From Devosia sp. 67-54 (lineage in GTDB: Bacteria; Pseudomonadota; Alphaproteobacteria; Rhizobiales; Devosiaceae), in contig NZ_MKVA01000005.1 in NCBI RefSeq assembly GCF_001899075.1, positions 682,001-746,000 of the forward strand: a stretch of DNA of 64,000 nt, written 5' to 3'. Below the pieces are notes generated by a model, which was given only the letters and a program-made list of their open reading frames with translations, made no database searches and had not been told where the DNA came from. Position numbers and translations under genes: made by a program. Positions 1 to 8,276 of this stretch are shown piece after piece (the stretch's first letter is position 1; every line of letters starts with the position of its first letter).

Positions 1-1
1 G

Positions 2-2137
2 CGGCCGACGGCCGCCTTCCAGCGCGTGATCCAGCGCGCGGTGATCCACGTCCAGTCGTCCGGCAAGGAGGAGGTGACCGGGGCCAATGTGCTCGTCGCC
101 ATCTTCGCCGAGCGCGAGAGCCATGCCGCCTATTTCCTCGAGCAGCAGGATATGAGCCGGCTGGACGCGGTCAATTTCATTTCGCACGGCATCACCAAGT
201 CCGGGCCGAACGAGCAGCGCTCGGTGCGCGGCGCCGAGGACGGGCAGGGTAGCGCGCATGGCGAGGAGGGCGGCGGCCAGCAGCGCCAGGGCAACGGGCA
301 GTCGTCGGCGCTCGCCGATTTCTGCGTCGACCTCAACGCCAAGGCCAAGGCCGGCAAGATCGATCCGCTGATCGGGCGCGATCCGGAGCTGCGCCGCACT
401 ATCCAGGTGCTGTGCCGGCGCTCCAAGAACAATCCGATCTATGTGGGCGATGCCGGCGTCGGCAAGACCGCCATCGCCGAGGGCCTCGCGCGCAAGATCG
501 TCGAAGGCGAGGTGCCGGAGGTGCTCAAGGGCGCCACCATCTATGCCCTCGACATGGGCTCGCTGCTCGCCGGTACCCGCTATCGCGGCGATTTCGAGGA
601 ACGGCTGAAGGCGGTGATGAAGGAGCTCGAAAAGCACCCCGACGCCATCCTGTTCATCGACGAGATCCACACCGTGATCGGCGCCGGCGCCACCTCGGGC
701 GGAGCGCTTGATGCGTCCAACCTGCTGAAGCCGGCGCTGGCCTCGGGCAACATGCGCTGCATCGGCTCGACGACCTACAAGGAGTACCGGCAGTTCTTCG
801 AAAAGGACCGCGCGCTGGTCCGCCGCTTCCAGAAGATCGACGTGGCCGAGCCGACGATCTCCGACGCGATCGAGATCGTGAAGGGGCTGCGCCCGTATTT
901 CGAGGACTACCACAAGCTCAAATATACCGACGACGCGCTGAAGGCCGCCGTCGAGCTCTCGGCTCGCTACATCAACGACCGCAAGCTGCCGGACAAGGCG
1001 ATCGATGTGATCGACGAGACCGGGGCGAGTCAGATGCTGCTGCTCGCCGAGGAGCGCAAGACGCTGATCGACGTGCCCGAGATCGAGGCCACCATCGCGA
1101 CGATGGCCCGCATCCCGCCCAAATCGGTCAGCAAGTCGGACACCGAGCTGCTCGCCGGCCTCGAGGACAACCTGAAACGCGTGGTGTTCGGCCAGGACGC
1201 CGCGATCAGCGCCCTCAGCTCGGCCATCAAGCTCGCCCGCGCCGGCCTGCGCGAGCCGGAAAAGCCGATCGGCTCGTACCTGTTCACCGGCCCGACCGGC
1301 GTCGGCAAGACCGAGGTCGCCAAGCAGCTCGCCGATACGCTCGGGGTCGAGCTGCTGCGCTTCGACATGTCCGAATATATGGAGCGCCACACCGTCAGCC
1401 GGCTGATCGGCGCCCCGCCGGGCTATGTCGGCTTCGACCAGGGGGGCCTTTTGACCGACGGTGTCGACCAGCATCCGCATTGCGTGGTGCTGCTCGACGA
1501 GATCGAGAAGGCCCATCCCGACCTGTTCAACATCCTGTTGCAGGTGATGGACCACGGCAAGCTGACCGACCACAACGGCAAGTCCGTCGACTTCCGTAAC
1601 GTCATCCTGATCATGACGTCGAACGTCGGCGCGATGGAACTGCAGAAATCGCCGATCGGCTTCGGCCGCAAGCGCGAGCAGGGCGACGACGAGGACGCGA
1701 TCAACCGCATGTTCTCGCCGGAGTTCCGCAACCGGCTCGACGCCATCATCTCGTTCGCGCCGCTGCCGCCGGCGATCGTGCGGCAGGTGGTCGAAAAATT
1801 CGTGCTGCAGCTCGAGGGCCAGCTCGCCGAGCGTGGCGTGACCATCAACCTGACGCCCGAGGCGGCGGAGTGGCTGGCCTCGCGCGGCTATGACGAGCGC
1901 ATGGGCGCGCGGCCGCTCGGCCGCGTCATCCAGGAGCACGTCAAGAAACCGTTGGCCGACCAGGTGCTGTTCGGCGAGCTGGTGAATGGCGGCACCGTCA
2001 CGGTGGCGGTGGTTGGCATCGGCCCCGACGCCAAGCTCGAGCTCGTCGCGGCGCCGCCGCGCCCGGCTAAGCCCAAGGCGCTGGTGGGTCCCAAGGCCGT
2101 CGCCAAGAAGCCGGCCAAGGCCGACGAAAAGAGCTGA
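2..2137 (+). CDS. clpA: ATP-dependent Clp protease ATP-binding subunit ClpA (5' end outside window)
   Basis: Unfoldase of the ClpAP protease; it threads N-degron and tagged substrates into ClpP. The reading frame is open to the left edge and the first codons ([11 protein letters not shown]) match the middle of the ClpA N-domain, so the true start lies upstream and the GTG at 26 is internal. Two AAA+ modules are visible: the first has Walker A GDAGVGKT near nt 445-470 and Walker B ILFIDEIH near 650; the second has TGPTGVGKT near 1285-1315 and [12 protein letters not shown] near 1485. The C-terminal D2-small domain ([11 protein letters not shown]) is followed by a Lys/Pro/Ala-rich tail. A strong terminator follows 24 bp downstream, so it ends its transcription unit. 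Identification is secure. Confidence 0.97.
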   Translation, partial: RPTAAFQRVIQRAVIHVQSSGKEEVTGANVLVAIFAERESHAAYFLEQQDMSRLDAVNFISHGITKSGPNEQRSVRGAEDGQGSAHGEEGGGQQRQGNGQSSALADFCVDLNAKAKAGKIDPLIGRDPELRRTIQVLCRRSKNNPIYVGDAGVGKTAIAEGLARKIVEGEVPEVLKGATIYALDMGSLLAGTRYRGDFEERLKAVMKELEKHPDAILFIDEIHTVIGAGATSGGALDASNLLKPALASGNMRCIGSTTYKEYRQFFEKDRALVRRFQKIDVAEPTISDAIEIVKGLRPYFEDYHKLKYTDDALKAAVELSARYINDRKLPDKAIDVIDETGASQMLLLAEERKTLIDVPEIEATIATMARIPPKSVSKSDTELLAGLEDNLKRVVFGQDAAISALSSAIKLARAGLREPEKPIGSYLFTGPTGVGKTEVAKQLADTLGVELLRFDMSEYMERHTVSRLIGAPPGYVGFDQGGLLTDGVDQHPHCVVLLDEIEKAHPDLFNILLQVMDHGKLTDHNGKSVDFRNVILIMTSNVGAMELQKSPIGFGRKREQGDDEDAINRMFSPEFRNRLDAIISFAPLPPAIVRQVVEKFVLQLEGQLAERGVTINLTPEAAEWLASRGYDERMGARPLGRVIQEHVKKPLADQVLFGELVNGGTVTVAVVGIGPDAKLELVAAPPRPAKPKALVGPKAVAKKPAKADEKS

Positions 2138-2160
2138 CGGGCGCGCGCTCGAAATTTGCC

Positions 2161-2190
2161 AGGGCCGGGAGCGATCCCGGCCCTTTGTTT
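2161..2190 (+). terminator. Intrinsic terminator after clpA
   Basis: Perfect 10-bp stem AGGGCCGGGA (2161-2170) / TCCCGGCCCT (2175-2184) with a GCGA tetraloop, followed by TTGTTTTGTT on the plus strand. It sits between the convergent clpA and sulP genes. The minus strand has no comparable T-run, so it mainly serves clpA. Confidence 0.9.
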
Positions 2191-2192
2191 TG

Positions 2193-3899
2193 TTAGGCGG
2201 CGGCGATGGCGGCGTGGGCCGCCGACAGGCCGGCATCGATCGAGGCGACGTACTGGACCTCGGGGGCGCGCACGCCGTGCGCCGCCAGCGTCGCGGCGGT
2301 CGTGGCCCCGGCGCCCGAGATCAGCAGCCGGACGCCGCTGCGCCGGGCCTTGCGGGCGATCCCCTCGATGGTGTTGGCGGCCGTCGAGTCGATGAACGGC
2401 ACGGCCGAGAAATCGAGCACCAGCGCCTTGTGGCGGTCGGCGATGCGGTCGAGCACAGCCCCGACGCTCGCTGCGGCGCCGAAGAAGAAGGCGCCGGTGA
2501 TGCGGTAGACGGCGACGTCCGGATCGGTGGAGGCAGCCGGGTCGTAGCGCGGCCGGCCCGGTTCGTCGGGCTCGTCCTCGGCGATCGGCGGGACATGCAC
2601 CTCGACCCCCGCCGACTGCGCCATGCGGTGCAGGAACAGCAGCGCGCCGAGCGCGAAGCCGACGATGATCGCCGGCGTGAGGCCGAGCACCACGGTCAGC
2701 CCGAAGGTGATCAGCAGCACCATGGCGTCGCCCCAGGAGGTGCGGACGAGGGCGGCGAAGGCCGGCTTCTCGATCATGTTCCAGGCGACCACGGCCAGCA
2801 CGCCGGCAAGGCCGGCGAGCGGGATGAAGCTCGCGAGCGGCGCGGCGACGACCATGAACAGCACCACGAACACGGCGTGGAACATGCCGGCGAGGGGGCT
2901 GCGGGCGCCGGAGCGGACGTTGGTGGCGGTGCGGGCCACGGTGCCGGTGGCGCAGATACCGCCGAACAGGGCCGAGGCCATGTTGGCGATGCCCTGCGCC
3001 ACCAGCTCCATGTTGGAGCGATGGCGGCGGCCGGTCATGCCGTCGGCGACCATTGCCGAGAGCAGGGATTCTATGGCTCCCAGCAGGGCGAAGGAGACGG
3101 CGTCGGGAAGCACCGCCATGACTTTCTCCACGGAGATCGCGGGCAGGTGCGGCGCCGGCAGCGAATTGGGGATGCCGCCGAAGCGGGTGCCGATGGTTTC
3201 GACCGGCAGCTTCAGCAGCGCCACCACCAGCGCCCCCAGCACCACCGCGATGAGGATGCCCGGAAACTGCGGGGCGTAGCGGCGCAGGCCGACGATCACC
3301 AGCACGGTGCCGATGCTGACGCCGACGGCGGCGGAATTCAGCGTCGGCAGCGCCGCGCCGATGGCTTCGAGCTTGGGCACGATATCGGCGGGATTGCTGG
3401 CCATGTGCAGGCCGAGCAGGTCGCCGATCTGGCCGATGAACAGGATCACCGCGATGCCGGAGATGAAGCCCACCGTGACCGGGTAGGGGATGAATTTGAC
3501 GTAGCTGCCGAGCCGCAGCACGCCGATCAGCAGCAGGAAGGCGCCGGCCATCAGCGTGGCGAGGAACAGGCCGTCGACGCCGTTGCGGGCCACGCAGCCG
3601 GCGACCAGCACGGTGAAGGCCGCCGCCGGCCCGCCGATCTGGAAGCGGCTGCCGCCGAGCGCCGAGATCAGGAAGCCGCCGACCGCGGCGGTGTAGAGGC
3701 CGCGCTCGGGGGTGACGCCGGAGGCGATGGCGATCGCCATCGACAGCGGCAGCGCGACGATGGCGACGGTCAGCCCGGCGATGACGTCGGCGCGCAGATC
3801 CGACAGGCTGTAGCCTTCGCGCAGCACGGTGATGAGCTTGGGGGTGAACAGATCGGCAGCTCTCGGCGGTTCGAGACGCTGGGTCGACGCAGGGACCAT
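2193..3899 (-). CDS. SulP family inorganic anion transporter with C-terminal STAS domain
   Basis: Inner-membrane SLC26/SulP transporter, 568 residues. About ten to twelve hydrophobic segments run from the conserved N-terminal stretch (DVIAGLTVAIVALPLSMAIA) to about residue 410. A cytoplasmic STAS domain closes the protein, with the typical LDFSAVPFIDSTAA motif. Substrate cannot be read from sequence; sulfate, bicarbonate and C4-dicarboxylate members look alike. Start: the frame is also open to a TTG at 3968 that abuts the stop of the upstream regulator, but the ATG at 3899 has a GAAGG element nine bases upstream and gives the usual family N-terminus. It lies directly downstream of a small XRE regulator, probably in the same transcript. 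Confidence 0.88.
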   Translation of the reverse strand: MVPASTQRLEPPRAADLFTPKLITVLREGYSLSDLRADVIAGLTVAIVALPLSMAIAIASGVTPERGLYTAAVGGFLISALGGSRFQIGGPAAAFTVLVAGCVARNGVDGLFLATLMAGAFLLLIGVLRLGSYVKFIPYPVTVGFISGIAVILFIGQIGDLLGLHMASNPADIVPKLEAIGAALPTLNSAAVGVSIGTVLVIVGLRRYAPQFPGILIAVVLGALVVALLKLPVETIGTRFGGIPNSLPAPHLPAISVEKVMAVLPDAVSFALLGAIESLLSAMVADGMTGRRHRSNMELVAQGIANMASALFGGICATGTVARTATNVRSGARSPLAGMFHAVFVVLFMVVAAPLASFIPLAGLAGVLAVVAWNMIEKPAFAALVRTSWGDAMVLLITFGLTVVLGLTPAIIVGFALGALLFLHRMAQSAGVEVHVPPIAEDEPDEPGRPRYDPAASTDPDVAVYRITGAFFFGAAASVGAVLDRIADRHKALVLDFSAVPFIDSTAANTIEGIARKARRSGVRLLISGAGATTAATLAAHGVRAPEVQYVASIDAGLSAAHAAIAAA

Positions 3900-3968
3900 G
3901 ACACGGCCTTCATAAAGGGCGCGGCGATCATCGCGGAGGGTGGTCGTCGTGGATTGACGCGCGGTCAA

Positions 3969-4229
3969 TCAGGGTTTCGGGGGCGGTTCCCGAAGCCGAA
4001 CCCCACGCCCGCCTGCTTCGCTGCGCGCATTGTCGCCGATCAGGTCGACGCCGGCCCGGTGCAGGGCCTCGATCACCTTGGTCAGCGTCTCGACCGTGCC
4101 GCGCACCACGCCGTCGCTGCTCTCCATCCGCTGGATGGTGGGAAGCGAGACGTCGGCAAGACCCGCCAGCGTCTTCTGGTCGATCCCCAGAAGGGCGCGG
4201 GCGGCGCGAAGCTGGCCGGAGGTCATCAT
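3969..4229 (-). CDS. Small XRE-type helix-turn-helix regulator
   Basis: 86-residue DNA-binding protein, essentially one Cro/C1-type HTH (GQLRAARALLGIDQKTLAGLADVSLPTIQRMES, split across residues 5-37) followed by a region that recurs in regulators next to SulP transporters (VETLTKVIEALHRAGVDLI). It reads into the downstream transporter gene, whose frame opens immediately after the TGA. The upstream region holds a perfect CTGATGT-N5-ACATCAG palindrome, the obvious candidate site for autoregulation. The start is ATGATG at 4229/4226; either codon may be used and no strong Shine-Dalgarno is visible. Specific ligand or signal unknown. Confidence 0.8.
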   Translation of the reverse strand: MMTSGQLRAARALLGIDQKTLAGLADVSLPTIQRMESSDGVVRGTVETLTKVIEALHRAGVDLIGDNARSEAGGRGVRLREPPPKP

Positions 4230-4274
4230 GCGATGCTGCTTGAACTCGCAGAAGTAAGGTTCAGTCCGGACATC

Positions 4275-4293
4275 CTGATGTTTATTACATCAG
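4275..4293 (-). promoter_or_regulatory. Candidate operator of the XRE regulator
   Basis: CTGATGT (4275-4281), TTATT spacer, ACATCAG (4287-4293): a perfect 7-bp inverted repeat in a short AT-rich stretch about 45 bp upstream of the XRE start codon. The minus strand contains TAATAA within it, which could act as a -10 element, so bound repressor would block the promoter. Binding by the adjacent regulator is inferred from position and symmetry only. Confidence 0.55.
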
Positions 4294-4341
4294 TTATCAC
4301 GAAAATACCATGACTCGGCCGAAACGCCATATCGGGAAAAA

Positions 4342-4770
4342 TCACGAGGCCAACTGCGCGGCGATGGCCGCCGCCTGCGTCGCGAGCTCGCCGGCGTCGG
4401 CCGGGCCGCCGCCGGCGTGCCGCCCGAGCTCCACGCCCTCGTAGATGGGGATCAGGTGGAAGTGCAGGTGGAACACGGTCTGCCCCGACGGCGCCTCGTT
4501 GAACTGCACGACGCGCAGCCCGTCGGCCCGCATCGCCGCCTTGACCGCCCGGGCGAGCCGCGGCAGCTCGGCGGCGACCTGCGCCACCGCGGCGGGATCG
4601 GCGTCGAGGATGTTGCGCGAGGGCGTTTTAGGGAGCACCAGCACGTGGCCCCGGGATTGCGGGAAGGCGTCCATGATGGCCAGCAGATGGTCGGTCTCGT
4701 ACACCTTGGTGCTCGGGATCTCGCCGCGCAGGATCCTGGCGAAAATGTTCTGCGGGTCGTAGTCGGTCAC
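4342..4770 (-). CDS. HIT family hydrolase
   Basis: Histidine-triad nucleotide hydrolase, 142 residues, the usual HIT length. The signature HLHFHLIP carries His101, His103 and His105; the N-terminal NIFARILRGEIPS and the LVLPKTPSRNILD stretch are typical of the bacterial HIT/HinT group that hydrolyses purine nucleoside phosphoramidates or adenylates. The GTG start overlaps the TGA of the upstream glycosyltransferase (GTGA), so translation is probably coupled. The pairing with the glycosyltransferase does not by itself suggest a joint pathway. Confidence 0.88.
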   Translation of the reverse strand: MTDYDPQNIFARILRGEIPSTKVYETDHLLAIMDAFPQSRGHVLVLPKTPSRNILDADPAAVAQVAAELPRLARAVKAAMRADGLRVVQFNEAPSGQTVFHLHFHLIPIYEGVELGRHAGGGPADAGELATQAAAIAAQLAS

Positions 4771-6116
4771 GAGGCGGCTCCCATCAATTGCGTGCTGCGC
4801 GGCACGCGGCCATCTTCGGCCATCACCTCCTCGATCACGTCGACCGCGAGGTTGGTGCCGTCCTCGAGCCGGAGCTTGTCGCTGAGCTCCTGGGCGGCGC
4901 GCGCATAAGCGGGGGTGGAGGCGAGATCGTCGAGCGCGCCGGCGAGCAGTTGCGGCGTCAGCTTGCGCAGCCGCACCGGCTGCGGCCCGACGCCGAGCTC
5001 GTAGATCAGCCGGCCCCAATAGGGCTGGTCGAAGAATTGCGGCACGGCGAAGGTCGGCCGGCCGGCGTAGAGGCCGGTGTGGGTGGTGCCGGCGCCGCCG
5101 TGATGCACCACCGCCTTGACGTATTTGAACAGCTCGGTGTGCGGGGCCCGGTCGATCACGAACACGGTATCGGGCAGCGCGTCCTCGCGGACGCCGCCCC
5201 AGCCCTTGCCGATGACGGCGCGGCCGCCCCATTGCTTCAGCGCCCGGGCGACGATCTCGGTGTTGCGCTGGGCGCCCCACGACATCGAGCCGAAACCCAG
5301 ATAGATCGGCTTGTCGCCCTTGCTCAGGAATTCGAGGAACGCCGGCGGCGGCGTCCAGCCGGTGCTGTCCTCGAGACGCCAGAAGCCGGTGATGATGTTG
5401 CTCTCCGGCCAGTCGCCGGGGGCCGGCGAGATCGAGCCGGAATAGGCGTGCAGCGTCGGCAGCGGCTCGCCGCGCAGCGAGCCGCGGAAGCCGCCGCGCT
5501 TTTTCGGCCTGAGGCCGAGATAGCGGCGCAGCCGGTCGCGCGGCAGGTCCCAATAGGTCTGCTGCACCTTCTGCACGGTGTAGCTCAGCCTGTTGATCAG
5601 CGGATCGAAGGCCGGGCTCTTGGCGAAGGGCTCGCGGTTGAAGCGGTAGAGCAGGGGGTCGACCGGATCGAGCCCATACTCGAAATACGGAAATTCGTTG
5701 GTCGGGTTGAGCGGCTGGAACACCGTGAGCAGCACCGGAATGCGCAGCGCCTCGGCGATGTCGATGCAGAAGGTGGTGTTGTTCTGAAAGACGATCGCAT
5801 CGGCGTCCTGCGCCATCAGCCAGGCGCGCTTGCCGGCCTCGCGCAGCACCTTCTGGCCGTCGCGCAGCAGCATCGGGGCGTAGAGGATGAGGCTCTTGGT
5901 CATGGCGCTGTCGAACTGCGCCTGCCGCAGGAAGGCCTGCACGTCGCCGCCGAGGCTGAAGAACTCGATGCCGTGGCCGGAGACGAACGGCTCGAAGTCG
6001 TCGGAGGTGCCGATGACCACCGAATAGCCGCGCTTTTTCAACGTCATGGCCAAAGCGACGAAGGGCTGGACGTCGCCCAGCGTGCCGATGGTCGCGATAG
6101 CTATGCGTTTCGCCAT
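4767..6116 (-). CDS. GT1-family (UGT/sterol glucosyltransferase-like) glycosyltransferase
   Basis: 449-residue GT-B fold enzyme. The N-terminus (RIAIATIGTLGDVQPFVALA) is the acceptor-domain start of the family that includes bacterial and fungal sterol glucosyltransferases and macrolide glycosyltransferases. The donor-binding signature HHGGAGTTHTGLYAGRP lies near residue 340, followed by a PQFFDQPYWG segment that resembles the nucleotide-sugar binding end of the UGT motif. No signal peptide or membrane segment is evident. Its neighbour is a sterol-desaturase-like/SDR fusion and a GT2 enzyme is divergent beyond that, suggesting glycosylation of a membrane lipid, possibly a polycyclic or hydroxylated lipid. 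The acceptor is inference. Confidence 0.8.
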   Translation of the reverse strand: MAKRIAIATIGTLGDVQPFVALAMTLKKRGYSVVIGTSDDFEPFVSGHGIEFFSLGGDVQAFLRQAQFDSAMTKSLILYAPMLLRDGQKVLREAGKRAWLMAQDADAIVFQNNTTFCIDIAEALRIPVLLTVFQPLNPTNEFPYFEYGLDPVDPLLYRFNREPFAKSPAFDPLINRLSYTVQKVQQTYWDLPRDRLRRYLGLRPKKRGGFRGSLRGEPLPTLHAYSGSISPAPGDWPESNIITGFWRLEDSTGWTPPPAFLEFLSKGDKPIYLGFGSMSWGAQRNTEIVARALKQWGGRAVIGKGWGGVREDALPDTVFVIDRAPHTELFKYVKAVVHHGGAGTTHTGLYAGRPTFAVPQFFDQPYWGRLIYELGVGPQPVRLRKLTPQLLAGALDDLASTPAYARAAQELSDKLRLEDGTNLAVDVIEEVMAEDGRVPRSTQLMGAAS

Positions 6117-6170
6117 GAATGGTTCAGTTCTGCCGCAAGGCCCTACATATGGCCCTTGCGACAGGAAAAA

Positions 6171-7373
6171 CTATCTCCCGCTGCCCGAGTCAATGGCGAC
6201 ACGGGGCTGCACCGCCGCCGGATCGGGCGTTTGCCGGATGAAACGGAAGTAATTCCACAGCGCCAGCGTGGTAAAAGTGACCGGCACGTAGGAAAAACCG
6301 CGGCGGATGAAGAAGAGCGCGATGCGGACGGCAGTATCGGCCGACATCGGTCCCGGCCCCATGGCCGAGGTGAAGGCCGACGGCACGATGTGGCGGTAGA
6401 GCACGTCGGGGCTGCGGTAGTAGCCGAGGGCGCGGCGGGCGAAGGCCCGCTTGCTCGCCGCGTAGTCCACCAGATCCGCCTGGCCCATATCGCCATGGAA
6501 CTCGGCTTCCGAGCCGACGGCCCAGATCTCGGGCGGCACCAGCCGGTCCTTGCCGAGCGCGATGAACAGGTCGGCGAGCTCGGCAAAAGTGGTGTAGTTG
6601 GCGTCCCACGCCTCGGGCCCCTTGGCGCCATGGGCGAGGATCAACACGTCGGCGTGCTCGAGCTTCGGGCGCATGCGCTCGACGTCGCCGGCGGCGAAAT
6701 CGACGCCGTGCCGCGCCGTCTCGACCAGCCCGCCGAGCGCTTCGATCTTCGCCTTCATCGCCGAGCCGAAGGCGCCCGAGGCGCCGGTGATCAGGAAGCG
6801 GCGGTGGCGGATGGTGCAGGAGCGGCCGAACACCAGGTCGAAGACGTTGAGGTAGGACGAATAGAAATTGTCGGGCGTGATGTGGTGCATCGCGTGGTAG
6901 GCGGCATTGACCTTGAACAGGCTCTGCCGGCCGCTGACGCGATCCATCGACATGTGGTTGGCGTCCATGCCCTCGGTGCGGATGTTGTTGATGAAATTCC
7001 ACACATGCAGCGCCAGCACCGCGGTTACCGGAATCCAGTGAAAGACCAGGTAGAACAGCGCCGTGCCGGCGGCCGAGGTCAGGAATTCGGGCAGCAGATG
7101 GGCCCAGAAATTGGTCATGGCGAGATCGGCGTGCACCTGCATCTTGCCGTCGAGGAAGCGGTGGTGGACGTGGTGCCAGGAGGCGAAGGTCCTGAGCAGC
7201 GCGAAGCGCGACTTGCTCCAGCGGTGCAGCGCCCAGTGGATGGTGTCGAAGATGAAGGTGGAGATGGCGAACGCCACCACCCCCTGGACGATCCACACCA
7301 GCACGTCCCAGACGCCGATATTTCCAAGGTTCAACTGCCTGATCCCATTGCCGCGCGCGACCTTCCGGCCCAA
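6171..7373 (-). CDS. Bifunctional fatty acid hydroxylase (sterol desaturase superfamily) / short-chain dehydrogenase
   Basis: 400-residue fusion. Residues about 20-185 are a membrane-bound di-iron hydroxylase domain with histidine boxes HWALH (46-50), HHVHH (67-71) and HAMHH (160-164) among hydrophobic segments. Residues about 190-370 are an SDR domain with the Rossmann motif TGASGAFG (196-203) and the catalytic YxxxK as YAASK (304-308). One protein could therefore introduce and then oxidise or reduce a hydroxyl on a lipid. It lies in a lipid-type cluster with GT1 and GT2 enzymes. The start is uncertain: TTG at 7373 has AAGGG upstream, but an in-frame TTG at residue 14 is also possible. Confidence 0.82.
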   Translation of the reverse strand: MGRKVARGNGIRQLNLGNIGVWDVLVWIVQGVVAFAISTFIFDTIHWALHRWSKSRFALLRTFASWHHVHHRFLDGKMQVHADLAMTNFWAHLLPEFLTSAAGTALFYLVFHWIPVTAVLALHVWNFINNIRTEGMDANHMSMDRVSGRQSLFKVNAAYHAMHHITPDNFYSSYLNVFDLVFGRSCTIRHRRFLITGASGAFGSAMKAKIEALGGLVETARHGVDFAAGDVERMRPKLEHADVLILAHGAKGPEAWDANYTTFAELADLFIALGKDRLVPPEIWAVGSEAEFHGDMGQADLVDYAASKRAFARRALGYYRSPDVLYRHIVPSAFTSAMGPGPMSADTAVRIALFFIRRGFSYVPVTFTTLALWNYFRFIRQTPDPAAVQPRVAIDSGSGR

Positions 7374-7390
7374 AGGTTGCCCTTATCGCA

Positions 7391-7409
7391 GGGCCAGTCT
7401 ATGTGGCCC
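7391..7409. promoter_or_regulatory. Inverted repeat in divergent promoter region
   Basis: GGGCCA (7391-7396), seven-base spacer, TGGCCC (7404-7409), inside the 79-bp gap between the divergent hydroxylase/SDR and GT2 genes. A related dyad (GGGCC..., 6142-6165) sits upstream of the GT1 start. It may be a shared operator or simply a GC-rich hairpin. Confidence 0.3.
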
Positions 7410-7452
7410 TGAGGGGCCGACGGGCCGCAACTTGCCATTTCGAGCTTGAGCC

Positions 7453-8199
7453 ATGCAACTCGCCTTCGTCATCCCGGCCTACAACGAGCAGGCCCTGATC
7501 GGCAAATGCGTCGAGTCGGTGCTCGCCGAAATCGAGCGCAGCGGCCGCACCGGCATCGACGTGGTGGTGGTCAACAACAATTCCACCGACCGCACCGCCG
7601 AGGTGGCGGGCGCCTATGCCGGGGTGCGGGTGGTCGACGAGAAGCAGAAGGGGCTGGTGTCGGCCCGCGACGGCGGCTTCAAGGCGACGACGGCGGAACT
7701 GGTGGCCAATATCGACGCCGACACCATGGTGCCGCCCGGCTGGCTCGACGTGGTGTTCTCCGAGTTCGAAAAGGACGACAGGCTGGTCTGCCTCTCGGGC
7801 CCTTACGTCTATTACGACCTCAGCGCCTGGAACCGCTTCCTCATCGCCATGTTCTACGGCCTCACCAAGCTGATCTACTGGGTCAACCGCTACGTGCTGC
7901 GGGTCGGATCGGTGGTGCAGGGCGGCAATTTCGTGTTCCGCCGCGACGCCTGGATCAAGGCCGGCGGCTACAACCGCGAGATCAAATTCTACGGCGAGGA
8001 CACGGACGTCGCGGTGCGGCTGAGCAAGGTCGGCAAGGTCAAGTTCATCTTCAAGCTGAAGATGCTGACCTCGGGCCGGCGGCTGGCCGAGGAGGGCGTG
8101 TTCCGCACGGCGCTGACCTATACGCTCAACTTCTTCTGGGTGACGTTCGCGGGCAAGCCGGCGACGAAGGAGCACACGGACATCCGCCCGGGGGAGTGA
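7453..8199 (+). CDS. Glycosyltransferase family 2
   Basis: 248-residue GT-A fold enzyme. The N-terminus FVIPAYNEQALI and VVVVNNNSTDRTAEVA are the nucleotide-sugar binding part; the metal-binding DAD motif is at residues 88-90, and GEDTDVAVRL near residue 180 supplies the usual catalytic acidic pair. A single short hydrophobic stretch near the C-terminus (LTYTLNFFWVTFA) may associate with the membrane. It is transcribed divergently from the hydroxylase/SDR fusion and may act on the same lipid or glycolipid; this is inferred from proximity only. Confidence 0.85.
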   Translation: MQLAFVIPAYNEQALIGKCVESVLAEIERSGRTGIDVVVVNNNSTDRTAEVAGAYAGVRVVDEKQKGLVSARDGGFKATTAELVANIDADTMVPPGWLDVVFSEFEKDDRLVCLSGPYVYYDLSAWNRFLIAMFYGLTKLIYWVNRYVLRVGSVVQGGNFVFRRDAWIKAGGYNREIKFYGEDTDVAVRLSKVGKVKFIFKLKMLTSGRRLAEEGVFRTALTYTLNFFWVTFAGKPATKEHTDIRPGE

Positions 8200-8276
8200 G
8201 GGGCAAGCCTCCGACGGGCGGCTTTCGGCACGTGCTGCGGTAGGTGCGGGGGACGCGATGTGTGGGGGGCGATGCG

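Noticed and set aside
26-2137. GTG at 26 as the clpA start
   Set aside because: The in-frame codons before it already match the ClpA N-domain, so the gene continues beyond the left edge.
1986-4313. Long plus-strand frame across the sulP gene
   Set aside because: It runs antisense to a well-supported transporter and XRE regulator and has an Arg/Gly/Asp-biased composition.
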